Assembly (NCBI RefSeq): GCF_024714495.1
Contig: NZ_JAMZMJ010000003.1
Span: 62,001 to 126,000 of the forward strand
Source of the DNA: Marinoscillum pacificum
GTDB lineage: Bacteria; Bacteroidota; Bacteroidia; Cytophagales; Cyclobacteriaceae
Reading direction: 5' to 3'
DNA length: 64,000 nucleotides
Numbering within the stretch: the first letter of the stretch is position 1; each line of letters opens with the position of its first letter. Below are positions 25,326-36,337 of this stretch, in pieces. Both the position numbers and the translations under genes were made by a program. The notes under the pieces were generated by a model, which was not told the origin of the DNA, ran no database searches, and saw only the letters and a list, made by a program, of their open reading frames with translations.

Positions 25326-28007
25326 TTAACTCAGAGATGCAAGACTTGCTTCCAGCGAAGCGATTTTAGCCTCAGCATCAGCTTGCTTCTTTTTCTCCAT
25401 TGCAACAACCTGTTCTGGAGCGCCAGCCACAAATCGCTCATTGCTAAGTTTCTTCTCAACAGACTTCAAGAAGCCTTTGGTGTAATTCAGCTCTTCAGTC
25501 AACTTAGCACGTTCTGCTTCTACATCGATTTCTTCTGATACCGGAACAAATAGTTCGTGCGACTTCACCACAAAGCTGAAGCAATTGTCAGGCTTTTCTT
25601 CTATGATGTCGAGCTTAGAAACGTTCGCTAGCTTTGCAATAGATGAACCAATCTTATTGATGAGCTCTGGTTTGTCTGTTTTCACAGCAAGTTCCAGCTC
25701 TTCTTTTGGAGAGATACCTTTGCTGCTTCTCAGGTTTCTGATGTTGGAAGTGATCTCAAATAACAATTCTCCTTCTTCTAAAACTTGAGCATCACATGCT
25801 TTTGTTTCAGGCCAGCTAGCTATAATTAAGCTTTCTTCTGTACTTCTTTCGCTAATGTTCTGCCAGATCTCTTCAGTGATAAAAGGCATGAATGGGTGAA
25901 GTAATTTCACTACCGACTCAAACAACTCCAAAGTTTTATCATAAGTAGCCTGATCAATAGGCTGCTCGTAACCTGGCTTGATCCACTCCAGATACCAGCT
26001 ACAGAAGTCGTTCCATACCAACTTGTAAGAAGTCATTAAGGCATCAGACAATCTGTATTTGCTGAAATGATCTTCAAGTTCCGCTTTTGCTTCATTGAAT
26101 CGGTTTTCGATCCATTCGATTGCAAGCTTGTTGACTTCTGGCTGAGCATCAGCATTGGTTTCCCAACCTTTTACCAGACGGAATGCATTCCATATTTTGT
26201 TAGCAAAGTTTCTTCCTTGTTCTACCAGTTTTTCGTCAAACAATAAGTCGTTACCAGCAGGAGAGGAGAACAACATACCCGTTCTTACGCCATCAGCACC
26301 ATACTCCTTGATTAAGTCAAGTGGATCAGGAGAATTGCCCAATGATTTGGACATCTTTCTACGTTGTTTATCGCGAACGATACCTGTTAAGTACACATTT
26401 TTGAAAGGCTTCTCACCCTTGTATTCATATCCGGCAATGATCATTCTAGCTACCCAGAAGAATAAGATTTCTGGAGCAGTTACTAACGTGTCAGTAGGGT
26501 AGAAGTAATCCAATTCTGGATTCTTACCTGGAATGATTTTACCTGTCTTCTGGTCAAAATACTCATCGTTGAACCCATCAAATACTGCCAACGGGAACAA
26601 CCATGAAGAAGCCCAAGTGTCCAATACGTCCTCGTCTTGCTTTAGGTCAGCTTCTGACAAGTTGCTATTACCAGACTTTTCTTTAGCTAAAGCAATGGCA
26701 TCTTCGATATTGGCTGCTACTACAAAGTCATCCTCACCTTCACCATAGTAGTAGGCTGGAATTCTTTGTCCCCACCACAACTGACGTGAAATACACCAAT
26801 CTCTTACATTGTCCATCCAGTGGTTGTAAGTGTTTTTGAATTTTGGTGGGTGAAGCAATATTTCATCTTCCATTACTACCTGATGAGCAGTTCTGGAAAT
26901 CTCCTTCATTTTAATGAACCACTGAAGAGAGAGTTTAGGCTCTACTACCGTGTTTGTTCTTTCAGATCGACCAATTCTGGTAGTAAACTGTTCTTCTTTG
27001 GTCAGGAATTCAGCTTCTTTTAGATCTTTTACAATCTCTTTTCTTACCACAAAACGATCCTTGCCAACATACTTCTCAATGCCACAGTTCTCGTTAAGTG
27101 TTCCATCCAGGTTGATGGTGTCGATCACTTCCAGGTTGTGACGCTGACCAATTTCATAATCATTAGGATCGTGGGCTGGAGTTACCTTCAGACATCCAGT
27201 ACCGAAATCCAATTCCACATAAGTGTCACCAATGATAGGAATCTCACGCTCCACGAATGGAACGATAGCTTTTTTGCCAATCAAATGAGCATGACGCTCA
27301 TCGTTCGGGTTTACAGCAATAGCTGCGTCACCTAAAATCGTCTCTGGACGAACTGTAGCGATTGTTACAACTTCATCTGAGTCTTTGATTTTATAGTTTA
27401 CATAGTAAAGAGTGGCTTGTTCGCCACCTTCCTTATAGATTACTTCTTCATTAGAAAGGGCTGTTTTTGCTTCACAGTCCCAGTTGATCATGCGAAGGCC
27501 TCTGTAAATAAAGCCTTTATTAAACAAGTCAATGAATACTTTGATAACTGCCGCATAGTAGTCATCATCCATGGTGAAGGCAGTACGATCCCAGTCACAT
27601 GAAGCACCTAGCTTCTTTAACTGCTCCAGGATTATTCCTCCATATTTCTCTTTCCATTCCCAGGCATATTTCATAAACTCATCACGAGAAAGGTCACTTT
27701 TTTTAATGCCTTTTTCACGAAGCATGGCTACAACTTTTGCTTCAGTAGCAATCGATGCATGGTCAGTTCCTGGCACCCAGCATGCTTCTTTGCCTTCCAT
27801 CCTAGCTTTTCGAATCAATACATCTTGTATCGTATTGTTAAGCATATGGCCCATATGCAATACTCCGGTGACATTGGGTGGAGGAATGACGATAGAGTAT
27901 GGTTCTTTGTCTGGGTTTACATTAGCCTTAAAAAAGCCGTTTTCCATCCAATATTTGTACCATTTGTCTTCGGTTTGTATTGGGTCGTATTTAGTGGAAA
28001 TCTCCAT
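25326..28007 (-). CDS. valS: valine--tRNA ligase
   Basis: Charges tRNA(Val), an essential class I synthetase. 893 residues, close to the family norm. The HIGH-type motif is HMGH (51-54) in PPPNVTGVLHMGH and the KMSKS loop is at 551-555 (RRKMSKSLGNS). The editing domain lies between them (TVRPETILGDAAIAVNP, TPAHDPNDYEIGQRH), an anticodon-binding domain follows, and a C-terminal coiled coil (about 825-893) is present as in other ValRS. It is divergent from the transporter gene; the 196-bp gap holds a 12-bp palindrome. Confidence 0.98.
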   Translation of the reverse strand: MEISTKYDPIQTEDKWYKYWMENGFFKANVNPDKEPYSIVIPPPNVTGVLHMGHMLNNTIQDVLIRKARMEGKEACWVPGTDHASIATEAKVVAMLREKGIKKSDLSRDEFMKYAWEWKEKYGGIILEQLKKLGASCDWDRTAFTMDDDYYAAVIKVFIDLFNKGFIYRGLRMINWDCEAKTALSNEEVIYKEGGEQATLYYVNYKIKDSDEVVTIATVRPETILGDAAIAVNPNDERHAHLIGKKAIVPFVEREIPIIGDTYVELDFGTGCLKVTPAHDPNDYEIGQRHNLEVIDTINLDGTLNENCGIEKYVGKDRFVVRKEIVKDLKEAEFLTKEEQFTTRIGRSERTNTVVEPKLSLQWFIKMKEISRTAHQVVMEDEILLHPPKFKNTYNHWMDNVRDWCISRQLWWGQRIPAYYYGEGEDDFVVAANIEDAIALAKEKSGNSNLSEADLKQDEDVLDTWASSWLFPLAVFDGFNDEYFDQKTGKIIPGKNPELDYFYPTDTLVTAPEILFFWVARMIIAGYEYKGEKPFKNVYLTGIVRDKQRRKMSKSLGNSPDPLDLIKEYGADGVRTGMLFSSPAGNDLLFDEKLVEQGRNFANKIWNAFRLVKGWETNADAQPEVNKLAIEWIENRFNEAKAELEDHFSKYRLSDALMTSYKLVWNDFCSWYLEWIKPGYEQPIDQATYDKTLELFESVVKLLHPFMPFITEEIWQNISERSTEESLIIASWPETKACDAQVLEEGELLFEITSNIRNLRSSKGISPKEELELAVKTDKPELINKIGSSIAKLANVSKLDIIEEKPDNCFSFVVKSHELFVPVSEEIDVEAERAKLTEELNYTKGFLKSVEKKLSNERFVAGAPEQVVAMEKKKQADAEAKIASLEASLASLS

Positions 28008-28132
28008 TGAGAAAATTAGAATTCTTTGTACATTGAATTAAGCCGGCAAATTTAAAATATTTAATCGGTAGGGAGTGAATTGTTTAGTCATTAAAGAAAA
28101 GATTTGAACAATTAACATCCAATAGGTCTTAC

Positions 28133-28144
28133 ATGTACGTACAT
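28133..28144. promoter_or_regulatory. 12-bp perfect palindrome in valS/transporter gap
   Basis: ATGTACGTACAT is a perfect palindrome 60-71 bp before the transporter ATG at 28204 and about 126 bp before the valS start on the other strand. A TTG and a TAGTCTTTG stretch (28144-28173) nearby resemble promoter elements with imperfect spacing. An operator is possible. Confidence 0.3.
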
Positions 28145-28203
28145 TGCCTACTAGGTTTAAAACTTAGTCTTTGTATAACCTATCAACTAAAAAATTATCA
28201 ACC

Positions 28204-29337
28204 ATGGAGTTAAATCCCGCCCTGGATCATACCGATTCTAATAGTTTAATCACAGAAGATACTGGAGTTCTTTGGAAGCAACTTTTCAGTTTAGCTACCT
28301 TATATGCATCAGTAATAATCGGATGGATTGCTTATTACAACTACCAGCCAATTTTACTAGAAACATACAATTTTACCGACCTTACACTTTTCTTATTTAT
28401 TGTTCAAGGGATCATTATGGTAATAGCTCCACCGATTGCTGGACGTCTCGGAGATAAGTTTAGAGTAAAAGCAGGTAAGAGATTACCTATTATTTCAGCT
28501 GGAGTGAGCTTTGCGGCCATGATTTTCATGGCCACTGCCTTTACTTTGTTTGCTCACCCTGGACCAATTTTCAAATGGATTTTACCGGTGTTGATAACAC
28601 TGTGGTTGTTCTCAATGGCGATCTTTACAAGTCCGGCACTTTCTACTATTGAACTATTCGTTCCAACTAAAAAGTTGCCAACCGCCATGGCTGTCTTAAC
28701 GATTGTCTATGGGTTACTCTATTCAATAGAGCCTGTTATTGTTGATTTGATCAATTTTATAGGAGCGCCTTTGACATTTGTGGTCGGTGGTGTCGCTGTT
28801 TTCTTTAGTGGCCTCTTGCTTAGAAAGAACAGTACTATTATAGTCGATAAACCAAAAACAACCGAAGTTGGAAAGTCAGATTTTACGTATGCTTTCTTCT
28901 TGGGTATGGGATTGGGGATTGTCACTACAGTCTTATTTAACTTATTTCCTACTTGGTTTGAAGAGAAAGGGTTTGCAATATTTGGTGTAACTGGTGACGG
29001 GTTGGCTTCTATCATCCTTGCTGCAGTAGCGGTGTTGTCTCTACCAATGAGTAAATTCACTGAGTCTCGATCAGTTTATTCAGCGATACTTTTAAGTATC
29101 CTGGCTACATTGGCTGTTACCACAGGTATCTACTTCATAGACAATCACTTGATTCTTACTGTTTTGGTTGTATTATTCATTGTGTTCTACGCCTTGATGT
29201 CTGTAAGTTTCTTGCCGTTGGCCTTAACGGTAGTGAAGGATAAGCAAAAGGTATTTGGTGTAGGGATTTTCTTTGCTGGATTTGAATTGCCAAATGGTAT
29301 TTTGGAAGCTGTTTTGGTGGCAGCAGGCAATTTCTAA
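28204..29337 (+). CDS. MFS-like membrane transporter
   Basis: About 377 residues from ATG 28204 (a TTG at 28171 is less likely). Ten or more hydrophobic segments fill the protein. The loop after the second helix, APPIAGRLGDKFRVKAGKR, matches MFS motif A (G-x-L-x-D-x-x-x-x-x-x-G-K/R-R), close to the sugar/cation-symporter type. Substrate cannot be read. fahA follows in the same direction after a 66-nt gap, so a role in moving an aromatic catabolite is conceivable but unsupported. Confidence 0.78.
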   Translation: MELNPALDHTDSNSLITEDTGVLWKQLFSLATLYASVIIGWIAYYNYQPILLETYNFTDLTLFLFIVQGIIMVIAPPIAGRLGDKFRVKAGKRLPIISAGVSFAAMIFMATAFTLFAHPGPIFKWILPVLITLWLFSMAIFTSPALSTIELFVPTKKLPTAMAVLTIVYGLLYSIEPVIVDLINFIGAPLTFVVGGVAVFFSGLLLRKNSTIIVDKPKTTEVGKSDFTYAFFLGMGLGIVTTVLFNLFPTWFEEKGFAIFGVTGDGLASIILAAVAVLSLPMSKFTESRSVYSAILLSILATLAVTTGIYFIDNHLILTVLVVLFIVFYALMSVSFLPLALTVVKDKQKVFGVGIFFAGFELPNGILEAVLVAAGNF

Positions 29338-29403
29338 AAAGTGATTTTGTGATAAAAAACTAACCTTCTATCATTGTGGTTGTTAATGACCAAACAACAA
29401 CCC

Positions 29404-30675
29404 ATGATCGAAGCGAATAACCCCAGCTTAAAATCCTGGATACACGTAAAGGCAGATTCTGATTTTCCGATTCAGAATCTGCCTTTTGGTGTTTTTAAGA
29501 AAGGAGATGATTCTCCGAAAGTGGCATCTATAATAGGTGATCAGGTAATAAACCTTCATGTTTTGTTACAAGAGGGATTTTTTGAAGGAATAGAACTGCC
29601 ATTGGATGTTTTTGATCAAAACAGTTTAAACCCTTTTATTACTACAGGGAAAAAAATGACGAATGCAGTTCGGGGTAGACTATCCGAGTTATTAAGACTA
29701 GAAAACCAGGAACTTCAGACTAATAATCACTTAAAGGAAAAGGTGTTTATTCCAGTTTCAGAAGTTGAAATGCTATTACCTGTCAAAGTAGGAGATTACA
29801 CCGATTTTTATTCCAGCGAGCAACATGCATTCAATGTTGGCTCCATGTTCCGTGACCCTGAAAACGCTTTGCTCCCCAATTGGAAGCACATGCCAGTTGG
29901 CTACCATGGAAGAGCCTGTAGTATTGTGGTCAGTGGAACAGATATTCTTAGACCAAAAGGACAAACCAAATCTAAAGAACAAACTTCTCCCGTTTTTGGA
30001 CCAACTAAGCGGTTGGATTTTGAATTGGAAATGGCGTTTATTGTCGGGAAGTCTACAACTTTAGGAGAGTCGGTTGGCACTGATCAAGCGGAGGAATTCA
30101 TTTTTGGTTTTACACTGTTCAATGATTGGTCTGCCAGAGATATACAAACATGGGAATATGTACCCTTAGGCCCATTCTTAGCCAAAAACTTTGCGTCATC
30201 CATGTCACCTTGGGTGGTTACCATAGAAGCTATGGAACCATTTAGAGTTTCTGGTCCAAAGCAAGAACCCGAAGTGCTTGAATATTTATCTTATTCAGGA
30301 GATGCTCATTTTGATGTCAAATTGGAAGTCTATATTGAGCCAGAAGGTGAAAAGAAAACCAAAATCACTTCGTCCAACTATAGAAATGTCTATTGGAATA
30401 TCCGTCAACAATTGGCTCATCACACAGTTAATGGCTGCAATATCAATGTTGGAGATTTGTATGCCAGCGGAACAATAAGTGGTAAAGATTCAAACTCATT
30501 TGGTAGTATGCTGGAGCTTTCCTGGAATGGAACTCGAGCATTGTCACTTGAAGGTGAATCCCAACGATTATTTGTAGAAGATGGAGACACAGTTACTGTC
30601 AGAGGGTTTGGTGAGCGAGAAGGTGTGAGAATTGGTTTTGGTGAAGTGACTAATAAAATATTGAAAGCGAAATGA
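29404..30675 (+). CDS. fahA: fumarylacetoacetase
   Basis: Last step of tyrosine degradation: cleaves fumarylacetoacetate to fumarate and acetoacetate. About 423 residues. An N-terminal SH3-like domain (SDFPIQNLPFGVFK) precedes the catalytic FAH fold. Metal and catalytic residues are visible in YTDFYSSEQHAFNVG (Asp and His), LDFELEMAF (two Glu) and FNDWSARDIQ (Asp). I chose ATG 29404; ATG 29386 would add six residues. The stop overlaps the flavin reductase start (ATGA). It acts in one pathway with hppD at the window start. Confidence 0.96.
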   Translation: MIEANNPSLKSWIHVKADSDFPIQNLPFGVFKKGDDSPKVASIIGDQVINLHVLLQEGFFEGIELPLDVFDQNSLNPFITTGKKMTNAVRGRLSELLRLENQELQTNNHLKEKVFIPVSEVEMLLPVKVGDYTDFYSSEQHAFNVGSMFRDPENALLPNWKHMPVGYHGRACSIVVSGTDILRPKGQTKSKEQTSPVFGPTKRLDFELEMAFIVGKSTTLGESVGTDQAEEFIFGFTLFNDWSARDIQTWEYVPLGPFLAKNFASSMSPWVVTIEAMEPFRVSGPKQEPEVLEYLSYSGDAHFDVKLEVYIEPEGEKKTKITSSNYRNVYWNIRQQLAHHTVNGCNINVGDLYASGTISGKDSNSFGSMLELSWNGTRALSLEGESQRLFVEDGDTVTVRGFGEREGVRIGFGEVTNKILKAK

Positions 30676-31571
30676 GTGATATGAAGCGAATAGATCCTAA
30701 GGTGGTTTCAAACCCGGAAATGTACCGATACCTAACAGGTACCATTGGTCCAAGGCCTATTGCTCTGGCGAGTACTGTAGATAAAGCAGGAAATGTGAAC
30801 CTAAGTCCTTTCTCTTTTTTCAATGTCTTCGGATCTAATCCTCCAATATTAGTTTTTTCACCATCTCGAAGAGGAAGAGATAATTCAACTAAGGATACGC
30901 TCGATAATGTTCACGAAGTAAAAGAAGTGACGATTTCTATTGTGAATTATCATATGGTAGTACAAATGTCTCTGGCAAGCACAGAATATGCTAAAGGGGT
31001 AAACGAATTCGAGAAATCTGGATTGACTCCAGTTCCTTCAGAAAAAGTATCCACACCTCGCGTGGGAGAATCTCCTGCCTCTTTTGAGTGTGTAGTTCAA
31101 GAAATAAAGCCACTTGGCGATCAAGGTGGTGCTGGTAACCTTGTAATCTGCGAAGTAGTGCTCGCTCACATTGATGAGTCAATTATTGTTGATAATCAAA
31201 TAGATCCTGTTAAATTAGATGCCGTATCTCGTATGGGAGGCAATTGGTATTGCCACGCACAAGGAGATGCGCTATTTGAAGTTGCAAAACCAATAACAAT
31301 AATAGGAATGGGAGTAGATCAAATTCCAAATAGTATTAAAAACAGTAAAGTACTAACAGGAAATCATCTTGGTAAGCTCGGAAACGTAGAGAAACTACCT
31401 TCGCAAAACGAAATAGATGAGTTTGCTAAAGAGCCAGAAGTAAGTGCCATTTTAGAATATATAGATCACGAACCTGATCAAATACAAGATGAGCTTCATA
31501 AACTAGCTGCCCAGCATTTGGATGCTGGAGATACTATTTCTGCATGGAAGGTACTTCTTCAGGATTATTGA
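30672..31571 (+). CDS. flavin reductase family protein (FMN-binding split barrel)
   Basis: 299 residues. The N-terminal split-barrel flavin-binding domain (about 10-200) shows [29 protein letters not shown] and [16 protein letters not shown], typical of flavin reductase-like proteins. A C-terminal helical extension (about 215-299) has no family I recognise. Translationally coupled to fahA by a 4-nt overlap, which suggests a role linked to aromatic catabolism; the reaction is unknown. Its last 38 nt overlap the convergent histidine kinase gene. Confidence 0.87.
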   Translation: MSDMKRIDPKVVSNPEMYRYLTGTIGPRPIALASTVDKAGNVNLSPFSFFNVFGSNPPILVFSPSRRGRDNSTKDTLDNVHEVKEVTISIVNYHMVVQMSLASTEYAKGVNEFEKSGLTPVPSEKVSTPRVGESPASFECVVQEIKPLGDQGGAGNLVICEVVLAHIDESIIVDNQIDPVKLDAVSRMGGNWYCHAQGDALFEVAKPITIIGMGVDQIPNSIKNSKVLTGNHLGKLGNVEKLPSQNEIDEFAKEPEVSAILEYIDHEPDQIQDELHKLAAQHLDAGDTISAWKVLLQDY

Positions 31572-34500
31572 GGTATTTGGCCATCATTCTTGCCAGTTGA
31601 TCATAGTTGATTGGCTTGGCAAGGAAGTCATTCATTCCTACCTCCAGCGCCTTTTCTCTATCATGTTGCATGGCACCAGCTGTTAGTGCAACGATTGGGC
31701 TGTCTCCTGATCCGGAATTGAGCTGACGAATTCGAACAGTTGCTTCTAAGCCATCCATTACAGGCATTTGTACATCCATTAGAATTAGATCGTATTTGTG
31801 GACTTCTGCAAGTTTCAATGCTTCATGTCCATTGATTGCTGTATCGACATTTTGGTTTGATTTGAGTAGCATTTTCTTAGCCACCATTGTATTGACTGCA
31901 TTGTCTTCAACAAGTAAAATGTTTTTACCTTCTGGCAGAGAAACACTAGAGCTATACTCGCCATTAGCTTCGGAATGAGCTACATGCTTCAGTTTTACCT
32001 CAAACTTAAAGAATGAGCCTTCTCCTGGAGTGCTTTCAACCCAGATCTTGCCACCCATTAAGCTGACTAGTTTTTTACATATTGCCAAGCCAAGTCCGGT
32101 TCCTCCGTATTTGCGTCTTGAGCCTGATTCGACTTGCGCAAAACTTGAGAAGATCTCGTCTTGTTTGTCTACTGGAATACCAATTCCAGTGTCTTTGACC
32201 CCCACAAAGATTTCGGCTCCGTGTCCATCACTGGAAATCAGTTTCGCAATGATATCAATACCACCATTTTCGGTGAATTTTAAGCTATTTGAAAGTAGAT
32301 TAACCACAATCTGTTTGATCCTAAGTTCATCACCAATTAGGAGCTCCGGAATGTTTGTATCAATATCAGCGAAAAGTTTGACATCTTTTAAATTGGCTTC
32401 TGCCTGAAAGGCCATGGTAATCTCTTTGAGAAGACTTGGTAGGTTGAATTCTTCAACATCAATATCGAATTTACCAGCTTCAATCTTACTTAGGTCGAGA
32501 AGATCATCAATGATTTCTCTTAAGGATTCAGCAGACCTTCCAAGAATGCTCAGCATTTCTCGGTTTTCAGGGTTTGGTTCGTTCTCAGAAACCAAATGAC
32601 TCATGCCTAAAATTCCATTTAGTGGTGTTCTGATCTCGTGGCTGATATTTGCAAGAAACTCACTTTTAATGCGGTTAGCTTTTTCAGCATCATTTTTTGC
32701 TTTGACAAGTTCCACCGCAGTTTTTTCTTTTTCTTCAACTTCCAGTTTAAGCTCTTTGGTTTTTATGTCTACAAGGCGTTGAAGATTTCTTTGTTTTATA
32801 GCTGCAGACTGCTCTCTAAACCTCAATATTCCGAACAATATCCCTACAATGGTAAACGCGACCATGATTTTGAACCATGCGGTTTCATAGAAGTAAGGCG
32901 CGATATAGATGGTCAGTGTTTCAGGTTCGCTCCAGGTTCTGAAGCGACTTATTCCTTGAACTTTGAAGGTGTACTGTCTACCTCTTGGTATATTGGTATA
33001 GGTAGCGGATCGATCAATGGTGGATAGCCAGTTTTTATCATAGTTTTCCAACATGAACCTATACTTTACACTGTCAGGACGCATGTAATCCATGGCCATA
33101 TAGCTAATAGTAAAGTTGTTTTGATCAGGTTCTAGAATTAGCGTATCCGTTACTCCAATTGCTTTTTTGAGGATTTCTGGATGGGTAGATGACTTAATGA
33201 GTTTATCATTGATATGAAGCGCCGTTATATTAACGAATAGGGGCAAGTCAAATTCTTTAACTTCTATTGGGTTGAAATGGGTTAAACCACTCAGTCCTCC
33301 AAAATATACCCTGTTGCCAACTGAAACTCCAGCACGTGTCGTAAACTGTTTACCTTGCAGTCCATCATGGAAATAGAAACTAGTTGTTTTAATCACACTG
33401 TCTTTATCAGTAGTTAGTTTACTCAATCCTGCATTAGTCGATATCCAAATCATGTTATCATTGACTCGAGTCATGGAGCGAATGTCATTGGTAGGTAATC
33501 CATAACTTCTGTCCACCATGATCTGGTCTTCAGGTTCGTTATTTTTTAAGATAATTAGTCCTTCGTGTTTAGTACCAACGATTAGTTCTCCTTGTGTACT
33601 CTGGCATAGATAATTGATCCATGCATTATGTACTTTGTCTCCTCCTGGTAGATTTAAGGGTCTGGCTACAAGCTTATTATCTTGTACTTTATAGAGTCCG
33701 CTAGCAGTTGCTACCCAAATTTCACCATTCTCTATTTGGAAAATATCGTTAACATTCGCCAGCGTAATTCTATCTTCTGCTATAGAGACATGAACATCAT
33801 ATTCGTCTAATTTTTCACCAAGGCGTTTTAAACCTTTTGATTGTGTGCCGACCCATATGATGCCCTTGTTGTCTACGAAAACGACGTTAATCTTGTCTCC
33901 AAAATCAGGATGATGATCAACTGCCTTAAACTGTTCAGATGATTCATTCCAGGTGTACAGCCCTTTTTCCGTTCCTAACCAAAAGGTATTACTGTTGTCC
34001 TTTGCTATGGATAGAATTTGGTTGTTTATCTTCTTGCCATCTATTTTGAATTGATAATGCTTGAATTTTTGATTGTCAACAGAATATTTCGAAATTCCAG
34101 TCCTTGAGCCAACCCATAGTTCTTTGTTGGGTTTGTCTGACATTAAAGACAATACATTGTAATCCATCAACTCGTCAGACTGAGCGTGACTTGTTTTTGG
34201 TCCGTAATAATCAAACTGGTTGTCAGAGTCGTGATAATAATTAATTCCACCGAGAGGAGTGGTCATCCAGATACCACCGGCATTATCTTGAAAGAGGTTT
34301 CTTACCTCATGATCAGACAAGCCGTAGAAGTTGTTAAAATCATATCGCAAAGTGGCACTTGAGTTATCTTTTGGGTGGAAGAACGTAAGTCCTGCATTTG
34401 TGGCAAACCATATATCACCATTCGATCTGCAAATGAGGTCATTTACCTGATTACTAGCTATTTCTGGATTGGAATTCGAAGTTAGGTTGGTGATCTGACC

Positions 34501-35223
34501 TGATTTGTCCAATATGAATGCGCCTGACTTTTTGCTACCAATGATTATTCTTTGTCGGGCATCAACCGCGATGCTAGTAACTTCTACATGATCAAATCCA
34601 TCTACTGGATTCATTTTCATGTTTTCCATCAGATATAACCCATCAGATGTGCCAACCCACATATGATCGGAAGAGGGATATAGGGCATTGAAACTTGCCA
34701 GGTTTCCATTTATACTTTTCCAGTCAAATACTTTTTTGATACTATCCTGAATCGGGTCGTATACAAAGAGCAGTTCATCTGTAGCTACCCATAGGTGATT
34801 ATTGAACTCTACAATTTCATTGATGCGCTTATTCATCAATGCTTTGTGATTCTGGCTGATTCGTTCAAAATTGTCATGAACCCGATTGTATTTATTCAAT
34901 CCGGTTAAAGTGCCAACCCAAAGCGTTTGATGTGAATCCTCATAAAGTGAGGTGATGTAGTCATTGTCCAAGGTTGAGCTATCAGATCTGTTGCTTCTGT
35001 ATTGGTCAAACTTGCTGTCGGTATATGATATAAATTTATTCAGCCCTTCCTCAGAGCCTATCCACATATAGCCATGGAAATCCTGATGGACTACTGTGGT
35101 TTTGTCACTGGTCATGCCGAAATCAGCATAGACATGATAGAATAAAGGATTCTTTGGCTGAGCAAACGCACTCAGGGAAAGAAGTAGGTTAACAATGATA
35201 ATCCTGAATCGGTGAAAATTCAT
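31534..35223 (-). CDS. hybrid two-component histidine kinase with Reg_prop beta-propeller sensor
   Basis: About 1229 residues from ATG 35223. A signal peptide precedes a periplasmic two-propeller sensor made of Reg_prop repeats (about 30-700, recurring WVGT and WIGT strands), a Y_Y_Y domain (about 725-785), one membrane helix, a coiled coil, HisKA with H862 in [10 protein letters not shown], an HATPase_c domain ([12 protein letters not shown]) and a receiver with D1150 in LILMDVQMP. It resembles Bacteroidota HTCS sensors but ends with the receiver and has no AraC output domain, so a separate partner must carry the signal. Ligand unknown. Confidence 0.93.
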   Translation of the reverse strand: MNFHRFRIIIVNLLLSLSAFAQPKNPLFYHVYADFGMTSDKTTVVHQDFHGYMWIGSEEGLNKFISYTDSKFDQYRSNRSDSSTLDNDYITSLYEDSHQTLWVGTLTGLNKYNRVHDNFERISQNHKALMNKRINEIVEFNNHLWVATDELLFVYDPIQDSIKKVFDWKSINGNLASFNALYPSSDHMWVGTSDGLYLMENMKMNPVDGFDHVEVTSIAVDARQRIIIGSKKSGAFILDKSGQITNLTSNSNPEIASNQVNDLICRSNGDIWFATNAGLTFFHPKDNSSATLRYDFNNFYGLSDHEVRNLFQDNAGGIWMTTPLGGINYYHDSDNQFDYYGPKTSHAQSDELMDYNVLSLMSDKPNKELWVGSRTGISKYSVDNQKFKHYQFKIDGKKINNQILSIAKDNSNTFWLGTEKGLYTWNESSEQFKAVDHHPDFGDKINVVFVDNKGIIWVGTQSKGLKRLGEKLDEYDVHVSIAEDRITLANVNDIFQIENGEIWVATASGLYKVQDNKLVARPLNLPGGDKVHNAWINYLCQSTQGELIVGTKHEGLIILKNNEPEDQIMVDRSYGLPTNDIRSMTRVNDNMIWISTNAGLSKLTTDKDSVIKTTSFYFHDGLQGKQFTTRAGVSVGNRVYFGGLSGLTHFNPIEVKEFDLPLFVNITALHINDKLIKSSTHPEILKKAIGVTDTLILEPDQNNFTISYMAMDYMRPDSVKYRFMLENYDKNWLSTIDRSATYTNIPRGRQYTFKVQGISRFRTWSEPETLTIYIAPYFYETAWFKIMVAFTIVGILFGILRFREQSAAIKQRNLQRLVDIKTKELKLEVEEKEKTAVELVKAKNDAEKANRIKSEFLANISHEIRTPLNGILGMSHLVSENEPNPENREMLSILGRSAESLREIIDDLLDLSKIEAGKFDIDVEEFNLPSLLKEITMAFQAEANLKDVKLFADIDTNIPELLIGDELRIKQIVVNLLSNSLKFTENGGIDIIAKLISSDGHGAEIFVGVKDTGIGIPVDKQDEIFSSFAQVESGSRRKYGGTGLGLAICKKLVSLMGGKIWVESTPGEGSFFKFEVKLKHVAHSEANGEYSSSVSLPEGKNILLVEDNAVNTMVAKKMLLKSNQNVDTAINGHEALKLAEVHKYDLILMDVQMPVMDGLEATVRIRQLNSGSGDSPIVALTAGAMQHDREKALEVGMNDFLAKPINYDQLARMMAKYLNNPEEVPSMQK

Positions 35224-35382
35224 GCCATGAAGATACAAACTATTGCCATTCCATTTCTGAGAAAATGCACGAATGAGGGATAATTACACCTTAATGCTAG
35301 CATTTTCACGATGAATAAAATCAAGTATCTACTGGTATAGATTTACATTTTGGATGTTTTTTAGAAACAGGATTATCACACT

Positions 35383-36303
35383 TTAGAAAGAGAATTTTTG
35401 ATGGAACTCTTTAATTTGATCATGGAAAGAAACATCATAGTCAACGTTTATATACTTGCCCAATTTGAGGTCAGCGTTAACGAGTATATTTCTTAGCTTC
35501 AAATGTTGATTGATAAAAATAAATTCTAAACCAGGATTGACTTCTTTCATGACATCCACAATGTCCAGAATATTCATATTGTGACCTACCAGGTTGTAAG
35601 TGCCTGAAGGTGCTTCTGAATTTAGTAATTGATCAAAAGTATTGGTGATATGGTCAATATGGATGAATGCTCTCGCCTGCTTACCATCACCATGAATGGT
35701 GATTCGATTGTTGAAATTACTCTCAAAAACGAATTTATTAATTACCGAATCAAAACGCATGCTTCTACTATAGCCATAAATGTTGCCACATCTGATGATA
35801 TGCGTCTTCATTTTGGACTTTAACCTCTCCACATGCTCTTCTCCTCTAAATTTGGAGATGGCATAAAAAGTTCTCGGGTTAGGAGTAGTGTCTTCGTTAA
35901 TTTCTTTACTTGAGGAGCCATAAACACCAATACTACTGCTGTAGATGAACTGTTTGACATTGCTCTCTTCAACCGCATAAACTAATTCAGCTGTTCCCCA
36001 GTGATTCACTTGCTCGAAGAAATGAGGGTCTGTATTAGCAAATGGAGTGGTGACATTTGCTGCCAGATGATAAACCACGTCTACATCTTTCAGGGCCTTT
36101 TTTAATTTTCTGGAATCAAGCAGCTCACCATGTATAAAAGAGATGTTTTCTGATTGGTGATATTTATGTCCAGTAAAAAGCGCGTAGTTATCACGGCTTA
36201 GGTTGTCATATATTTTGATCTGATTGACTTCCGGGTTTTGTGAGAGTTTTTTGATCAACTCTGTACCCAGATATCCGGCTCCACCGGTAATTAAAATATT
36301 CAT
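35383..36303 (-). CDS. NAD-dependent epimerase/dehydratase (extended SDR)
   Basis: 306 residues from ATG 36303, which places the Rossmann motif GGAGYLG at the N-terminus as usual; the longer frame to 36453 overlaps cysH and is unlikely. Catalytic residues fit Ser in IYSSSIGVYGS and YxxxK in FYAISKFRGEE. Extended SDR enzymes of this type act on nucleotide sugars (epimerases, dehydratases, reductases), but the substrate cannot be assigned. It follows cysH by 34 nt on the same strand without an obvious functional link. Confidence 0.88.
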   Translation of the reverse strand: MNILITGGAGYLGTELIKKLSQNPEVNQIKIYDNLSRDNYALFTGHKYHQSENISFIHGELLDSRKLKKALKDVDVVYHLAANVTTPFANTDPHFFEQVNHWGTAELVYAVEESNVKQFIYSSSIGVYGSSSKEINEDTTPNPRTFYAISKFRGEEHVERLKSKMKTHIIRCGNIYGYSRSMRFDSVINKFVFESNFNNRITIHGDGKQARAFIHIDHITNTFDQLLNSEAPSGTYNLVGHNMNILDIVDVMKEVNPGLEFIFINQHLKLRNILVNADLKLGKYINVDYDVSFHDQIKEFHQKFSF

Positions 36304-36337
36304 AGTCGCTAAAGTAAAAAAGAGAGTGAATCGTGGA

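Noticed and set aside
27571-28041. 156-codon plus-strand frame antisense to the valS 5' end
   Set aside because: It is the shadow of a highly conserved gene, with no recognisable protein features.
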